Notes: a model not told the origin generated them from the sequence alone. Numbered from the stretch's first letter, positions 1 through 9,558 are shown. The stretch: 64,000 nucleotides of DNA from Marinoscillum pacificum (GCF_024714495.1 NZ_JAMZMJ010000004.1:248001-312000); one strand, 5' to 3'. Made by a program: numbers and translations.

Positions 1-77
1 CCATCCAAAAGAAATTCAATAAGTCAGTAAACGTTTACGATATCCAAAAATTACTCGCTACCTATGTGCTGAAATAG
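1..77 (+). CDS. 3' end of an unidentified gene (partial)
   Basis: A frame open from the left edge of the window (codons from base 3) ends at a TAG at 75-77, seven bases before the ATG of the next gene. The visible C-terminus of about 24 residues is basic and ends in LLATYVLK. The frame has no internal stop and sits tightly against the next gene on the same strand, which supports a real gene end. It is too short to assign to a family. Confidence 0.5.
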   Translation, partial: IQKKFNKSVNVYDIQKLLATYVLK

Positions 78-84
78 TACATTC

Positions 85-1278
85 ATGGATTCTATTGAAA
101 CCCTCACTTCTCCTGACATAGTTAATTTTATTCGAGAAAATGAGTCAGCTGATATTCAAAAACTCATCCTTAATCCGCCTGCGGAATTCAAAGCAGACAT
201 TTCATTTATAGCTGATCAAATTCTTAGTAGGAGAAAAGCCAAAACCAAGCTTCCGGAATGGTATGACAACTACGACCTGATCATGCCACCACCTTTGTCA
301 CTAGAGCAGTGTTCATCTCCAGCAACTGGGGCTTACAAAGCGAGCATTTTTTCAGGAAACACCCTGGTAGATCTTACGGGAGGAATGGGAATTGATACAC
401 TCTATCTGGCCAATCAATTTGAGAAAGTGCATCATGTGGAGATGAATGAGCAAATCCATGAAACATTCCAACATAACCTGAAAGTACTCTCAAAACCTGA
501 CATCACTGCTCACCACAGTACGGCGGAGGAGTTTATCAATGAGGTAGAATCCAATACTTCTTTCTTCATCGACCCTGCCAGACGAAGTGAGCAAAAGTCG
601 CGTGTCTTCCTTTTTGAGGACTGTTTTCCGAATGTGATTGAGCTTCTGCCTTCCTTCAGAGAAAAAGCAGACAAAGTATTGATTAAAGCAGCTCCAATGA
701 TCGACATTTCGCTTGCCGTTAGCCAACTAGAGCAGGTAAAAGAAGTCCATGTAGTGAGTGTAAGAAATGAAGTGAAAGAAGTTCTTTTTCTTCTAGATTA
801 TCAAACTGAGGCACTAGATGAGCCCATCATTAAGTGTGTTAATCTGGAAACGACACAACCATCCTTTTCTTTTTGTACTAGCAACGAGAAGACTGCTTCA
901 TCCAGTTTTTCTGAGCCTCAAAGGTATTTATACGACCCGAACAGTTCTATCCTTAAGGCTGGAGCATTTAAACTCATTGGCTCACAGTATGAACTCCACA
1001 AAATAGCTATTAACACTCATTTATACACTTCAGATTCATTGATAGATAACTTCCCAGGGAGAGTATTCGAAATCATTCATTCTGATATCAATAAGAAAAA
1101 TATTGGGAAAGCTATTTCAGATGGCAAAGTGAATGTTCTCACGAAAAACTACCCTCAAAAACCGGATGAATTGAAGAAAAAATTGAAATTAAAGGATGGA
1201 GGGAAATTCTTTCTAATAGGGTTACGAGACAAAAATAACAAACCGAAATTGTTATTGACAAAACACCCTGACAAATAG
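85..1278 (+). CDS. Class I SAM-dependent methyltransferase with THUMP-like C-terminal domain
   Basis: This 397-residue cytoplasmic protein has a Rossmann-type methyltransferase core. Motif I reads LVDLTGGMGIDTLYLA (around residues 94-109), and an acidic strand end HHVEMN follows as the ribose-binding motif II. FFIDPARRS occupies the place of the catalytic loop. The C-terminal third resembles the THUMP-like domain of a Bacteroidota family related to RNA methyltransferases, so an RNA base is the likely substrate, but the target is not known. The gene starts seven bases after the stop of the preceding partial frame and may be cotranscribed with it. It converges on the opposite-strand methyltransferase that ends at 1281, and I see no clear terminator in the two-base gap. 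Confidence 0.75.
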   Translation: MDSIETLTSPDIVNFIRENESADIQKLILNPPAEFKADISFIADQILSRRKAKTKLPEWYDNYDLIMPPPLSLEQCSSPATGAYKASIFSGNTLVDLTGGMGIDTLYLANQFEKVHHVEMNEQIHETFQHNLKVLSKPDITAHHSTAEEFINEVESNTSFFIDPARRSEQKSRVFLFEDCFPNVIELLPSFREKADKVLIKAAPMIDISLAVSQLEQVKEVHVVSVRNEVKEVLFLLDYQTEALDEPIIKCVNLETTQPSFSFCTSNEKTASSSFSEPQRYLYDPNSSILKAGAFKLIGSQYELHKIAINTHLYTSDSLIDNFPGRVFEIIHSDINKKNIGKAISDGKVNVLTKNYPQKPDELKKKLKLKDGGKFFLIGLRDKNNKPKLLLTKHPDK

Positions 1279-1280
1279 AA

Positions 1281-1877
1281 TTAACTCGACATGACATAAG
1301 ATCTGTAAAAGATCCAATGACCATAAAAAACTTCTTCTTTCTGTAATTTGAAATTACATTGTCGTATCTGTTGATCTATGTCCAGCAATCCATCAGACTT
1401 CAAGCCTGAGACCATTTTAAAGAATAGGATCATCAAAATTGTAAGCATTTGCTGAAACCTATTCCCTCTCTGGAAGTCCAGAACATAAAATTTGCCTCCT
1501 GGCTTCATGCAGATTTCAATTTTATCAAGGACCTTATTTAATTCAGGTTCCGGAAAAACATCAAGGAAAAAAGGGCAATAAACTGCATCAAATTTCTTAT
1601 TAGTATGCCAAGTCAAAAAATCCTGATTCACCCAATCCACTTTTTCAGTGTTTGGTCTCATTTTAGCTTTTTGGATCATAGTCGCAGACAATTCCACAAA
1701 GGTCAATTTGCAATCAACCAGTTGATCAAGTATTTGTCCAGTACCACCACCGACTATTAGCACACGACCATGCTCATTAAGATCAGCAGATGCATTTAAT
1801 TGAATAGCATTCCATTTCGCTCCAAAAACTAAATTTGCTAGCCAATCATATATAGAGGCAAGTCGACCTATCTTCAT
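1281..1877 (-). CDS. Small class I SAM-dependent methyltransferase
   Basis: This 198-residue protein carries a glycine-rich SAM-binding motif VLIVGGGTGQILDQL near residues 39-53, followed by FVELSATMI. A post-motif region, YCPFFLDVFPEPELN, is typical of methyltransferase folds. It is close in size and pattern to ubiquinone/menaquinone-type or small-molecule methyltransferases, but no signature fixes the substrate. Its start overlaps by four bases the stop of the UbiA-like gene upstream, so the two are translationally coupled at the tail of the ATP synthase run. A prenyltransferase-like enzyme with a methyltransferase would fit a quinone or lipid modification, which is inference only. Confidence 0.7.
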   Translation of the reverse strand: MKIGRLASIYDWLANLVFGAKWNAIQLNASADLNEHGRVLIVGGGTGQILDQLVDCKLTFVELSATMIQKAKMRPNTEKVDWVNQDFLTWHTNKKFDAVYCPFFLDVFPEPELNKVLDKIEICMKPGGKFYVLDFQRGNRFQQMLTILMILFFKMVSGLKSDGLLDIDQQIRQCNFKLQKEEVFYGHWIFYRSYVMSS

Positions 1878-2689
1878 AACAGTAGGACAAAAATCCCTGG
1901 CAGGTAGAATATTCCATCGCCGATAGTTCTATACAAAGCTGAGGTATTAAAGAGCTTAGGCATTAAAAACACCAACAATAAAATGGCTGTCATTAAAAGA
2001 TAAAGCACTTGAATAGGTGAACCCAACCCTGTCACAAGACAACTCAGAACAATCACCATTGCACAAGTAACAATCGAGAGTCTCGATCTATAGTCTCCTA
2101 GCCGAAGAACAAGTGAATTAAATCCGTCTTTGTTATCTGAATGGCGGTCATAAAAAGAGAAAATCAAAAGATTTAGAAATGCCACACCTGACAATTGGAA
2201 GATTAAAATGACATCTAAATAACTAAACGAATCAACCATACTGATCGGTGCTAAATAGATACCTATGCTATATACAAGAGCTACTAAAATCTCCTTTACC
2301 CAGAGCTTTCTAAAGAAATAAACCAACAGGAGATAGCTAACACTGCATGCAGAAACAATTGCACCATTGCGTACTATATCGATTTCCAAAAAATATACAT
2401 TGACAAGAGCCAAAATCAGGACTAGACCTCCTGCACTAATCAACCACTTAAAATAGCGTTTATGGAATCTATGACGATCACTAGAAGGGTTTGCAAGGCT
2501 TGCACCATCCATAAGGTGATCCGTGGTATAAATAAGCCACACAGCACTTCCTAACGCGAAATATACATGAATGGATAGATTGACCTGGTAATACCTTTCT
2601 AGAAAGGCCAAAAAAAAGATGGCTCCCAGGACAATGTCCAATGAGAGCCATCTAAAGTATTTATATATACGATCCAGTTGGATCATCAT
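1874..2689 (-). CDS. UbiA-like polytopic membrane protein (putative prenyltransferase)
   Basis: This 271-residue protein has about eight hydrophobic helices. Two acidic motifs sit at the loop positions expected for the UbiA superfamily: TDHLMDG (D57 and D61) and YDRHSDNKDG (D181, D185, D188), each giving the DxxxD pattern that binds magnesium and prenyl diphosphate. UbiA enzymes transfer isoprenoid chains onto aromatic or lipid acceptors within the membrane. The overall sequence is divergent, so the acceptor cannot be named. The gene abuts atpG (its ATG shares a base with the atpG stop) and overlaps the methyltransferase downstream, so it is probably read from the ATP synthase transcript. An alternative is a non-catalytic UbiA relative. 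Confidence 0.6.
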   Translation of the reverse strand: MMIQLDRIYKYFRWLSLDIVLGAIFFLAFLERYYQVNLSIHVYFALGSAVWLIYTTDHLMDGASLANPSSDRHRFHKRYFKWLISAGGLVLILALVNVYFLEIDIVRNGAIVSACSVSYLLLVYFFRKLWVKEILVALVYSIGIYLAPISMVDSFSYLDVILIFQLSGVAFLNLLIFSFYDRHSDNKDGFNSLVLRLGDYRSRLSIVTCAMVIVLSCLVTGLGSPIQVLYLLMTAILLLVFLMPKLFNTSALYRTIGDGIFYLPGIFVLLL

Positions 2690-3582
2690 TATCCACCTTG
2701 TGCCAATGCTTCTGCACCACCAACGATCTCAAGGATCTCTTTAGTAATAGCAGCCTGACGAGTTCTGTTGTAAGTCAATTTCAGATCTTTCAACAACTCA
2801 CCAGCGTTGTCAGTAGCTTGATCCATTGCAGTCATCCTGGCTCCTTGCTCAGAAGCATTAGACTCCAACAATGTTTTGTAGAACTGAATGTGCAATGATT
2901 TAGGAACGATTTCAGAGAATATGAACTCTTGACTAGGTTCATATAAGTAATCAATCACTTCCGTTTGCTCAGCTTCCTCAGTTGCCTCATTTTGAATCGG
3001 CAAGAAAGACTCTTGACGTGTGATTTGTGTAGCTACGTTTTTGAACTCGTTATACACAATATCCACTTTATCAAACTCACCTTCCACGAAACCTTTCATC
3101 GCGTACTCAGCAGCATCCATCACATGTCCAAAATCAAGGTTTCCGAACATCAAGTGATAATCATCTACTATGTTGTAACCTCTCTTCACGAAGTGATCGT
3201 AAGCTTTCTTTCCTATCGGCATCAAAACCAAATTGCCAGCAGCTTCTACATCTGCATATTTCTCAGCAATCAAGTTTTTAGTCGACTTGAAAATACTACT
3301 GTTAAAACCACCACATAAACCTCTGTCAGAAGTAACTACCACGATTAATACCTTGGATACTTCTCTTACTTCAGCATATGGATTATCGATTTCAGAACTG
3401 TCTACTCCAGCAGAAACGTTTTGGATGATGGCAGAAAGCTTCTGAGAATAAGGGCGCATCTGAGTGATACGATCCTGAGCTCTTCTCAGCTTCGCTGCAG
3501 CCACCATCTTCATCGCTTTAGTGATCTGCTGCGTTGAAGTGACCGACTGAATTCTTCCTTTTACTTCCTTAAGGTTTGCCAT
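2689..3582 (-). CDS. atpG: F-type ATP synthase gamma subunit
   Basis: This is the central rotor shaft of F1, 297 residues, matching the family length. The N-terminus MANLKEVKGRIQSVTSTQQI and the following KAMKMVAAAKLRRAQ are the conserved first helix. The C-terminal helix MTAMDQATDNAGELL is the other half of the coiled-coil shaft that turns inside the alpha3beta3 ring. It lies 13 bases after atpA in the atpB-E-F-H-A-G order. atpD and atpC (beta and epsilon) are not in the window and must lie elsewhere, as is common in Bacteroidota. Confidence 0.97.
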   Translation of the reverse strand: MANLKEVKGRIQSVTSTQQITKAMKMVAAAKLRRAQDRITQMRPYSQKLSAIIQNVSAGVDSSEIDNPYAEVREVSKVLIVVVTSDRGLCGGFNSSIFKSTKNLIAEKYADVEAAGNLVLMPIGKKAYDHFVKRGYNIVDDYHLMFGNLDFGHVMDAAEYAMKGFVEGEFDKVDIVYNEFKNVATQITRQESFLPIQNEATEEAEQTEVIDYLYEPSQEFIFSEIVPKSLHIQFYKTLLESNASEQGARMTAMDQATDNAGELLKDLKLTYNRTRQAAITKEILEIVGGAEALAQGG

Positions 3583-3595
3583 TTCGGACTAGTTC

Positions 3596-5173
3596 TTAGT
3601 TATATCTAGATGCTAGATCTTTGGCTACAGTAGCCAATGTATCAGTTATTGAATCATCCCACTTTCCTGATCTAATAGACTCCAACACATCTTTGTGAGA
3701 GTTTTTCAATACAGTCAGGTATTCAGTTTCGTAAGCTTTTACTTTTGTTTCAGGTACTTTATCCAAGAATCCTTTAGTAGAAGCAAAGATGATTGCCACT
3801 TGATCCTCTACAGAAGATGGAGAATACTGTGCTTGCTTCAAGATCTCCTGGTTTCTTCTACCTCTATCGATAGTTCTCTTAGTAGCTGCATCAAGATCAG
3901 ATCCGAACTTAGCAAATGCCTCTAGTTCACGGAACTGTGCCTGATCTAGCTTCAAAGTACCAGATACTTTTTTCATTGGTTTAATCTGAGCAGAACCTCC
4001 TACACGAGATACTGAGATACCTACGTTAATCGCTGGTCTGATACCAGAGTTGAATAGGTTAGTCTCCAAGAAGATCTGTCCATCTGTGATAGAGATCACG
4101 TTTGTTGGGATATATGCAGATACGTCACCAGCTTGTGTCTCGATAATTGGAAGAGCAGTTAATGATCCACCACCTTTTACTTTTCCTTTAAGGGAATCCG
4201 GAAGGTCATTCATTTGAGCAGCGATCTCATCATTGTTGATCACTTTAGCAGCTCTTTCTAAAAGTCTTGAGTGAAGGTAGAATACATCACCTGGATAAGC
4301 CTCACGCCCTGGAGGTCTTCTTAGAAGAAGAGAAACCTCACGGTAAGAAACCGCTTGCTTAGAAAGGTCATCATATACTACTAGTGCAGGACGTCCTGTA
4401 TCTCTAAAGTACTCACCAATAGCAGCACCTGCGAATGGAGCAAAGAACTGCATAGGAGCTGGATCAGAAGCAGCTGCACTTACAATTGTTGTATAAGCCA
4501 TTGCTCCAGCTTTCTCTAGAGAAGCCTGGATACCAGCAACAGTAGAAGCTTTCTGACCTACTGCAACATAAATACAGTAAACAGGTTCACCTCTATCATA
4601 AAATTCTTTTTGATTGATGATTGTATCAATCGCTACAGCAGTCTTACCTGTCTGACGGTCACCGATGATCAACTCTCTTTGACCTCTTCCGATTGGAATC
4701 ATTGAGTCAATCGCCTTGATACCAGTTTGCATAGGCTCACTTACAGGCTCTCTGTAGATTACACCTGGTGCTTTTCTTTCGATTGGCATCTCGAAAAGCT
4801 CTCCTTCGATAGCACCTTTACCATCGATAGGATTACCCAATGTATCAACAACACGACCGCTCATTCCATCACCAACTTTGATGGAAGCAATCATACCTGT
4901 TCTTTTTACAGTGTCACCTTCTTTTACTTCTTGTGACTCTCCAAGTAGTACAGCTCCTACGTTATCTTCTTCAAGGTTCAAAACCATCGCTTTCAAACCG
5001 TCTTCGAACTCAAGAAGCTCACCAGCTTGTGCTTTAGTTAAACCATAGATTCTAGCTACACCATCACCTACTTGAAGTACGGTTCCAACTTCTTCTAGTT
5101 CAGCCTCAGACTTTGAGCCAGATAGCTGCTCTCTAAGGATCGCTGAAACTTCATCAGGTCGAACATCTGCCAT
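3596..5173 (-). CDS. atpA: F-type ATP synthase alpha subunit
   Basis: This is the non-catalytic nucleotide-binding subunit of F1, 525 residues. The P-loop GDRQTGKT is at residues 171-178. The conserved [15 protein letters not shown]-type and [20 protein letters not shown]-type segments of alpha subunits are present, and the C-terminal helical domain is complete. It works with beta to form the catalytic sites for ATP synthesis at the inner membrane. The gene is separated from atpH by 37 bases that contain a small GC-rich inverted repeat (about 5191-5206), perhaps an mRNA processing or stability element. Confidence 0.98.
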   Translation of the reverse strand: MADVRPDEVSAILREQLSGSKSEAELEEVGTVLQVGDGVARIYGLTKAQAGELLEFEDGLKAMVLNLEEDNVGAVLLGESQEVKEGDTVKRTGMIASIKVGDGMSGRVVDTLGNPIDGKGAIEGELFEMPIERKAPGVIYREPVSEPMQTGIKAIDSMIPIGRGQRELIIGDRQTGKTAVAIDTIINQKEFYDRGEPVYCIYVAVGQKASTVAGIQASLEKAGAMAYTTIVSAAASDPAPMQFFAPFAGAAIGEYFRDTGRPALVVYDDLSKQAVSYREVSLLLRRPPGREAYPGDVFYLHSRLLERAAKVINNDEIAAQMNDLPDSLKGKVKGGGSLTALPIIETQAGDVSAYIPTNVISITDGQIFLETNLFNSGIRPAINVGISVSRVGGSAQIKPMKKVSGTLKLDQAQFRELEAFAKFGSDLDAATKRTIDRGRRNQEILKQAQYSPSSVEDQVAIIFASTKGFLDKVPETKVKAYETEYLTVLKNSHKDVLESIRSGKWDDSITDTLATVAKDLASRYN

Positions 5174-5210
5174 AGTTTTATTTTTTTAGGTCCCGCAGGA
5201 CGGGGTTTGA

Positions 5211-5756
5211 TTAAATCGTTTCTTTTTGGAACTTCAATTTCAGGTCTTTCAATTGACCGCTAATACTTTCATCTATTTGTCTATCACCTAGACTCAATCG
5301 ATAACCACCGATCAATTCAGGATCTACTTTCTCAGACAACAAAGGCTTCTTACCTGTGATATCAGATACAAGTTTTTCAAAAGTCTTTCTTTCTTTATCA
5401 TCCAAAGCAATAGGAGTAGTCACAGTAGCCTCCTGGAATCCCATCTTTTCATTGTAAAGAGTGTTAAACTCTTTAGCAATTTCCGGAAGGAATTTCTCTC
5501 TGTTCTTTCTCACTACGATATCAAAGAAGGTAGCTGTCAATGCATCTACTTTCTTATCAAACACTGCTTTAAGAATCTGAGCCTTTTTCAAATGTGGTAT
5601 GATTGGGCTCTTAAGCATCAATACAAAGTCACGGTTAGTTTTGCACAATTCTGCAAATCCAAGCATATCTGCTCTCACTGCATCAAGAGATTTTTTCTCT
5701 TCAGCAAGCTCCAACAATGGCTTGGCGTATCTAACCGCTATTCTAGTGATAGACAT
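5211..5756 (-). CDS. atpH: F-type ATP synthase delta subunit
   Basis: This 181-residue protein has the standard OSCP/delta pattern. The N-terminal helical domain begins ITRIAVRYAKPLLELAEE, and the C-terminal domain ends with the conserved LIGGYRLSLGDRQIDESISG region. It links the peripheral stalk b subunits to the top of the alpha3beta3 head. Spacing to atpF is four bases, so the two are in one transcript. Nothing unusual is seen. Confidence 0.95.
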   Translation of the reverse strand: MSITRIAVRYAKPLLELAEEKKSLDAVRADMLGFAELCKTNRDFVLMLKSPIIPHLKKAQILKAVFDKKVDALTATFFDIVVRKNREKFLPEIAKEFNTLYNEKMGFQEATVTTPIALDDKERKTFEKLVSDITGKKPLLSEKVDPELIGGYRLSLGDRQIDESISGQLKDLKLKFQKETI

Positions 5757-5760
5757 CTTC

Positions 5761-6255
5761 TTAGTTTACTTTTACTTCTTTCAAAAACTTGTCAATAAGG
5801 GCTTTCTGTGATTTGTCATCAGAAAGTTTCTCTCTTAGAAGTTTCTCAGAAATTTCAAGAGACAATTCAGCTACAAGGTTTTTCACCTCAGCCAAAGCTG
5901 CTTTCTTCTCAGACTCGATAGATGATTTGGCATCAGCGATCATTTTGTCTGTGATTACAGAAGTCTCTTTCTTAGCGTCTTCTTTAATTTTGTTAGCTAT
6001 TACAGAAGCTTCTTGAAGCAATTTGTCTCGCTCTATTTTAGCTTCCTGTAGTAAGTATTCATTGTCAAGCTTTACTTGCTCCATCTCAGCTTTTGCATTC
6101 TCTGCAGCCTTCAATGAATCTTCGATCAAACCTTCTCTGGTTCTCAAAGCACTCATGATTGGGTTCCATGCAAATGCTCTTAAAATTAAAAGCACGATGA
6201 TGAAAGCAACCGCTTGCCAAACTATTAGACCAATACCAGGAGTTACCAGTTCCAT
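5761..6255 (-). CDS. atpF: F-type ATP synthase subunit b
   Basis: This peripheral stalk subunit has 164 residues. One N-terminal transmembrane helix (IGLIVWQAVAFIIVLLIL, roughly residues 8-25) is followed by a long, charged, alanine-rich helix that dimerises as the stator. The length is normal for the family. It lies between atpE and atpH in the operon. A 64-base gap with a stable hairpin (6287-6313) separates it from atpE. Confidence 0.95.
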   Translation of the reverse strand: MELVTPGIGLIVWQAVAFIIVLLILRAFAWNPIMSALRTREGLIEDSLKAAENAKAEMEQVKLDNEYLLQEAKIERDKLLQEASVIANKIKEDAKKETSVITDKMIADAKSSIESEKKAALAEVKNLVAELSLEISEKLLREKLSDDKSQKALIDKFLKEVKVN

Positions 6256-6286
6256 ATCTTAATTGTAGTTGTTTGTTAAAATAGTA

Positions 6287-6313
6287 AAGTCCCCCCGCTA
6301 ACCGGAGGGACTT
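6287..6313 (-). promoter_or_regulatory. Intercistronic hairpin between atpE and atpF
   Basis: AAGTCCC (6287-6293) pairs with GGGACTT (6307-6313) around a 13-base GC-rich loop that can fold further. On the transcribed (minus) strand it lies just after the atpE stop and is followed by a moderately T-rich tract. Such a structure could act as a partial terminator or 3' stabiliser that raises the yield of subunit c, which the ring needs in about ten or more copies. The hairpin is seen; the role is inference. Confidence 0.45.
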
Positions 6314-6319
6314 AATGTT

Positions 6320-6577
<258 letters not shown>

Positions 6578-6599
6578 TTAAAAATTAAAACATTCAATT

Positions 6600-7625
6600 T
6601 TAGTGATGAGCTTCCTCTACCGCAGCTCCAAAATACATCGCTGAAAGCAATGTGAAGATGTACGCTTGAAGTAATGCTACGAATAGCTCAAGGAAGTTCA
6701 TAAATATAGAGAAGGCCACACTCGCAGGTGCGATCCAAACACTTTCGAAAATAAAGATTAAGCTAAGTAAGCTCAAGATGATAATGTGACCCGCAGTAAT
6801 GTTCGCAAAAAGTCGAACCATCAATGAGAATGGCTTTGTTAAGATACCGATCAATTCAATTGGTATAAGAATCAAAAGAATTGGCTTAGGTACTCCCGGC
6901 ATAGCAAAGATGTGCTGCCAGTAAGCCTTTCCAGAACTAGCCAACGTCACAATCAAGACGATAAATGCTAATACGAAAGTCACTGAAATATTACCCGTAA
7001 GGTTAGCTCCACCCGGCATCAAACCTAACAGGTTGTTGAACCAGATAAAGAAAAATAATGTCAATAGGAAAGGCAGGAACTTCTTGTATTTCTTCTCACC
7101 AATATTTGGAATAGCAATTTCATCTTTAATGAATAAGATGATTGGCTCAAAAAATGATTGCATGCCTCTTGGAGCTTCTCCTGGATTCTTCTTATACGTT
7201 TTAGCAATCGATAAGAAGACCAAAAGCATCAAGAAGATACTCACCAACATAGAAGCCACATTTTTAGTGATAGAGAAGTCTAGAACAGACGCTCCATCCA
7301 ATGTTTTGATGTGACCATGATCAATCATGTAGTTACCATAAGCAACTTTTTCATGATGCTCATCGTAGAAGTTGCTTGAAGAAAACACCTCAAGCCCATT
7401 ATCTGTGTAAAGAATCACAGGGAGGTACAATGTACCATAATGACCATCGAAGAAATGCCACACATAATCATCTGTGATGTGATGTGTAATCATGTCACCA
7501 GGGCTAAAAGCTTCACCCTCTCCGCCAGCTTTTTCAGCTGCAAACGTTGTGTTAAGACCAGCAAAAGTCAAAAGACAAAATAGACCAGCAAGTCCGATAA
7601 TTTTCCTCAAGGAAACGCCCATCAT
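6600..7625 (-). CDS. atpB: F-type ATP synthase subunit a
   Basis: This membrane stator subunit has 341 residues and forms the proton half-channels. The essential arginine is R271 in the conserved helix around KPFSLMVRLFANITAGH. The protein has a signal-peptide-like start and a histidine-rich extracytoplasmic N-terminal region of about 120 residues before the core. Such an extension is usual in Bacteroidota subunit a and makes the protein longer than the E. coli one. It lies between the small membrane protein at 7647 and atpE. Confidence 0.96.
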   Translation of the reverse strand: MMGVSLRKIIGLAGLFCLLTFAGLNTTFAAEKAGGEGEAFSPGDMITHHITDDYVWHFFDGHYGTLYLPVILYTDNGLEVFSSSNFYDEHHEKVAYGNYMIDHGHIKTLDGASVLDFSITKNVASMLVSIFLMLLVFLSIAKTYKKNPGEAPRGMQSFFEPIILFIKDEIAIPNIGEKKYKKFLPFLLTLFFFIWFNNLLGLMPGGANLTGNISVTFVLAFIVLIVTLASSGKAYWQHIFAMPGVPKPILLILIPIELIGILTKPFSLMVRLFANITAGHIIILSLLSLIFIFESVWIAPASVAFSIFMNFLELFVALLQAYIFTLLSAMYFGAAVEEAHH

Positions 7626-7646
7626 CTAAGGTTTTCTGATAAAATA

Positions 7647-8039
7647 TTATTGGCTATTCAAATTCGGGCGCAAATTAGCGACAAGACTCGTCATTTCAAA
7701 GACTAAATAGAGTAAATAAACTCCAAAGAAGTTGATAATAAACATCTCTTGGTCTCCGATCCCAAATAGCAGCACAAAGATACATGCAAAAATAGAAGTG
7801 AGCAGCCTAAATGCCACAGAACCAAGGAGAAACAGATGAAGTTTATCCTGGCTATTTTTTTTTGCCCAATCAATAGACAGGTTAATCACTAAACCCTGAA
7901 CAAAATAAAATATAAGCGTACCCCAAATTGCTGTATGAATATATTCTTCAAAATCAGATAGCTTCAATAGATATACAATGCCTGCCAGCACTATTGTAAA
8001 AACAATATGCAAAGGGGTCAATCTGATAAACAGTTTCAT
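7647..8039 (-). CDS. Small polytopic membrane protein of the atp operon (AtpI-like position)
   Basis: This 130-residue protein has four predicted transmembrane helices and short charged loops. It occupies the position of atpI or a similar accessory gene between AtpZ and AtpB and overlaps the AtpZ stop by four bases (ATGA-type coupling). I do not recognise a conserved motif. A role in assembly of the c-ring or ion uptake, as for AtpI, is suggested by position only. Confidence 0.6.
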   Translation of the reverse strand: MKLFIRLTPLHIVFTIVLAGIVYLLKLSDFEEYIHTAIWGTLIFYFVQGLVINLSIDWAKKNSQDKLHLFLLGSVAFRLLTSIFACIFVLLFGIGDQEMFIINFFGVYLLYLVFEMTSLVANLRPNLNSQ

Positions 8040-8296
8040 TTGATTAATTCTTTAATGGCCAGATACATAGAAGCGATGACGGAGAACAGAGATAAACCAG
8101 CTGTAAATGCTGGAAAAGACATCTCAAAATATTCATCCAAATACATACCACCGAATACTCCTAGAAGGATTGTTGTAATCATCTGAAAGCCAAGTCCGGT
8201 GTACTTGATATAAGCATTATCTGCACCGAACTTAGAACTCTTCTTATCAGGACTGTGCTTTGAGGAGTGGTTTGTCGTCTCCTTCGGGTTTGCCAA
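8036..8296 (-). CDS. atpZ: AtpZ/AtpI-type F0F1 ATPase accessory membrane protein
   Basis: This 86-residue protein has a charged N-terminal tail and two transmembrane helices. The glycine-rich first helix (LGFQMITTILLGVFGGMYLD) and a second helix ending in a short basic tail are the pattern of the AtpZ/AtpI family. Family members form small membrane complexes associated with the F0 sector and divalent ion movement. The assigned start overlaps the bactofilin gene by 50 bases. No closer in-frame ATG precedes the first helix, so the overlap is probably real. Confidence 0.7.
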   Translation of the reverse strand: MANPKETTNHSSKHSPDKKSSKFGADNAYIKYTGLGFQMITTILLGVFGGMYLDEYFEMSFPAFTAGLSLFSVIASMYLAIKELIK

Positions 8297-8702
8297 TTTT
8301 TATCTCTTTACTTTTTACACCCATCTTACAGCTACCATTAAATGCTGCTCCAGACTCCACAATTAACTTGTTGGTAATTATGTCACCATCAATTACAGCT
8401 GTAGGTTTGAGAACCAGAATTTCAGTAACTTCTACAGTACCAGTAATGTGGCCTGCTATTTCAGCGTTTTGAGCCAAAACACTTCCTTCCACTTGAGATG
8501 ACTGGCCAAACGCAGCTTTGGATTTGGTTTTGATATTACCAACCACTTTTCCTTCAATTCTTATATTGCCAAAGGTTTCCAGATTACCTTCTAATATGGT
8601 GCCTTTACCAATAATATTGCTTGAGTTGCTAAGTTCTTCTGCTACTTTTTGTTCCTGCTTGTTAAACATGGGTTCTTTTTTGTGTTCGTTAGAATGCGAC
8701 AT
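8247..8702 (-). CDS. Bactofilin-type polymer-forming cytoskeletal protein
   Basis: This 151-residue protein has a central bactofilin (DUF583) beta-helix: a run of short repeats with GNLETFGNIRIEGKVVGNI and a later AEIAGHITGTVEVTE stretch, flanked by unstructured polar tails. Bactofilins polymerise without nucleotides and position cell-wall enzymes. The gene overlaps the upstream M23 peptidase gene by 14 bases. The pairing of an M23 peptidase with a bactofilin is known from other bacteria, where it controls cell shape. Here the pair is read into the ATP synthase run. Confidence 0.9.
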   Translation of the reverse strand: MSHSNEHKKEPMFNKQEQKVAEELSNSSNIIGKGTILEGNLETFGNIRIEGKVVGNIKTKSKAAFGQSSQVEGSVLAQNAEIAGHITGTVEVTEILVLKPTAVIDGDIITNKLIVESGAAFNGSCKMGVKSKEIKIGKPEGDDKPLLKAQS

Positions 8703-9558
8703 ATTCTTGTGGATTCACTGGGTTTCCATTATGCCACAGCTCAAAATGTAGGTGTGGTCCTGTTGTAAGTTCGCCGGTATTACCAATTATGGCAATAACC
8801 TCACCACCGCTTACAAAATTACCAACGTTTTTTAATAATTCCGAATTGTGTTTGTATACGGAAATAAGATTGCCACGATGCTGAATTCCTATAATATATC
8901 CACTATCCAGAGTCCAGGATGAAAAAACCACCACACCATCGGCGGCACTTTTTACAGGCTCGTTCTCCTTAGCAACCAGATCTATACCATAGTGATCTTT
9001 CTTGGGGTTGAATCCATCAGTCACGGCCACTACTCCCTCTAGAGGAGTAAATAAATACATTTCTCTAAACTCGTCATAGCTATAGGTCTCATAAGTTAAA
9101 GAACCTATTTCTTGATTTTCAAATTCGGCTCTAAACTGAGAATCTATTGGCTGAATACTTTCACGCATGCCTATTTCAGCATTTGTCAATGAGTTAGCAT
9201 CAACTTGCTCCATGGTCTCCATAGAGCTCACATCTCCACCAATTATTCGCTGGATATTGGCGTAGTATTGATCCTTTTGTTGAATTTCATATTCCAAGGA
9301 ATCAATTTTCATCGTCAAGCCTACAAGCTGTCGGTTAGACTGCATCATGGCAAATCTTGGATCCAACCATTCTTCTAACACAACTGTAACGATATATACA
9401 GATAGTGCCAGGGTAACAATAAAAGCAGCTGTTGCCAATAAAATCAGTCGAGCATAATTAAAGCTAACTGTCTTTTTTTCAGCAAAATTCTCTTCATTCC
9501 TAATAATTAGGAGATACCTGTTGGTAAGCCAATTGGATAAAGTCTTTTTTGGTGACAA
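8689..9558 (-). CDS. Membrane-anchored M23 family metallopeptidase
   Basis: This 289-residue protein has a short cytoplasmic N-terminus, one transmembrane helix (about residues 36-60), a coiled-coil linker and a C-terminal LytM/M23 domain. The zinc and catalytic motifs are visible: HYGIDL (HxxxD) and GPHLHFELW (HxH). This predicts a periplasmic peptidoglycan endopeptidase. The start at 9558 is a TTG, about 17 bases after the transcription start expected from the TATATTTG box at 9581-9588. The next gene is the bactofilin, a frequent partner in cell-shape control. Confidence 0.88.
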   Translation of the reverse strand: MSPKKTLSNWLTNRYLLIIRNEENFAEKKTVSFNYARLILLATAAFIVTLALSVYIVTVVLEEWLDPRFAMMQSNRQLVGLTMKIDSLEYEIQQKDQYYANIQRIIGGDVSSMETMEQVDANSLTNAEIGMRESIQPIDSQFRAEFENQEIGSLTYETYSYDEFREMYLFTPLEGVVAVTDGFNPKKDHYGIDLVAKENEPVKSAADGVVVFSSWTLDSGYIIGIQHRGNLISVYKHNSELLKNVGNFVSGGEVIAIIGNTGELTTGPHLHFELWHNGNPVNPQEYVAF

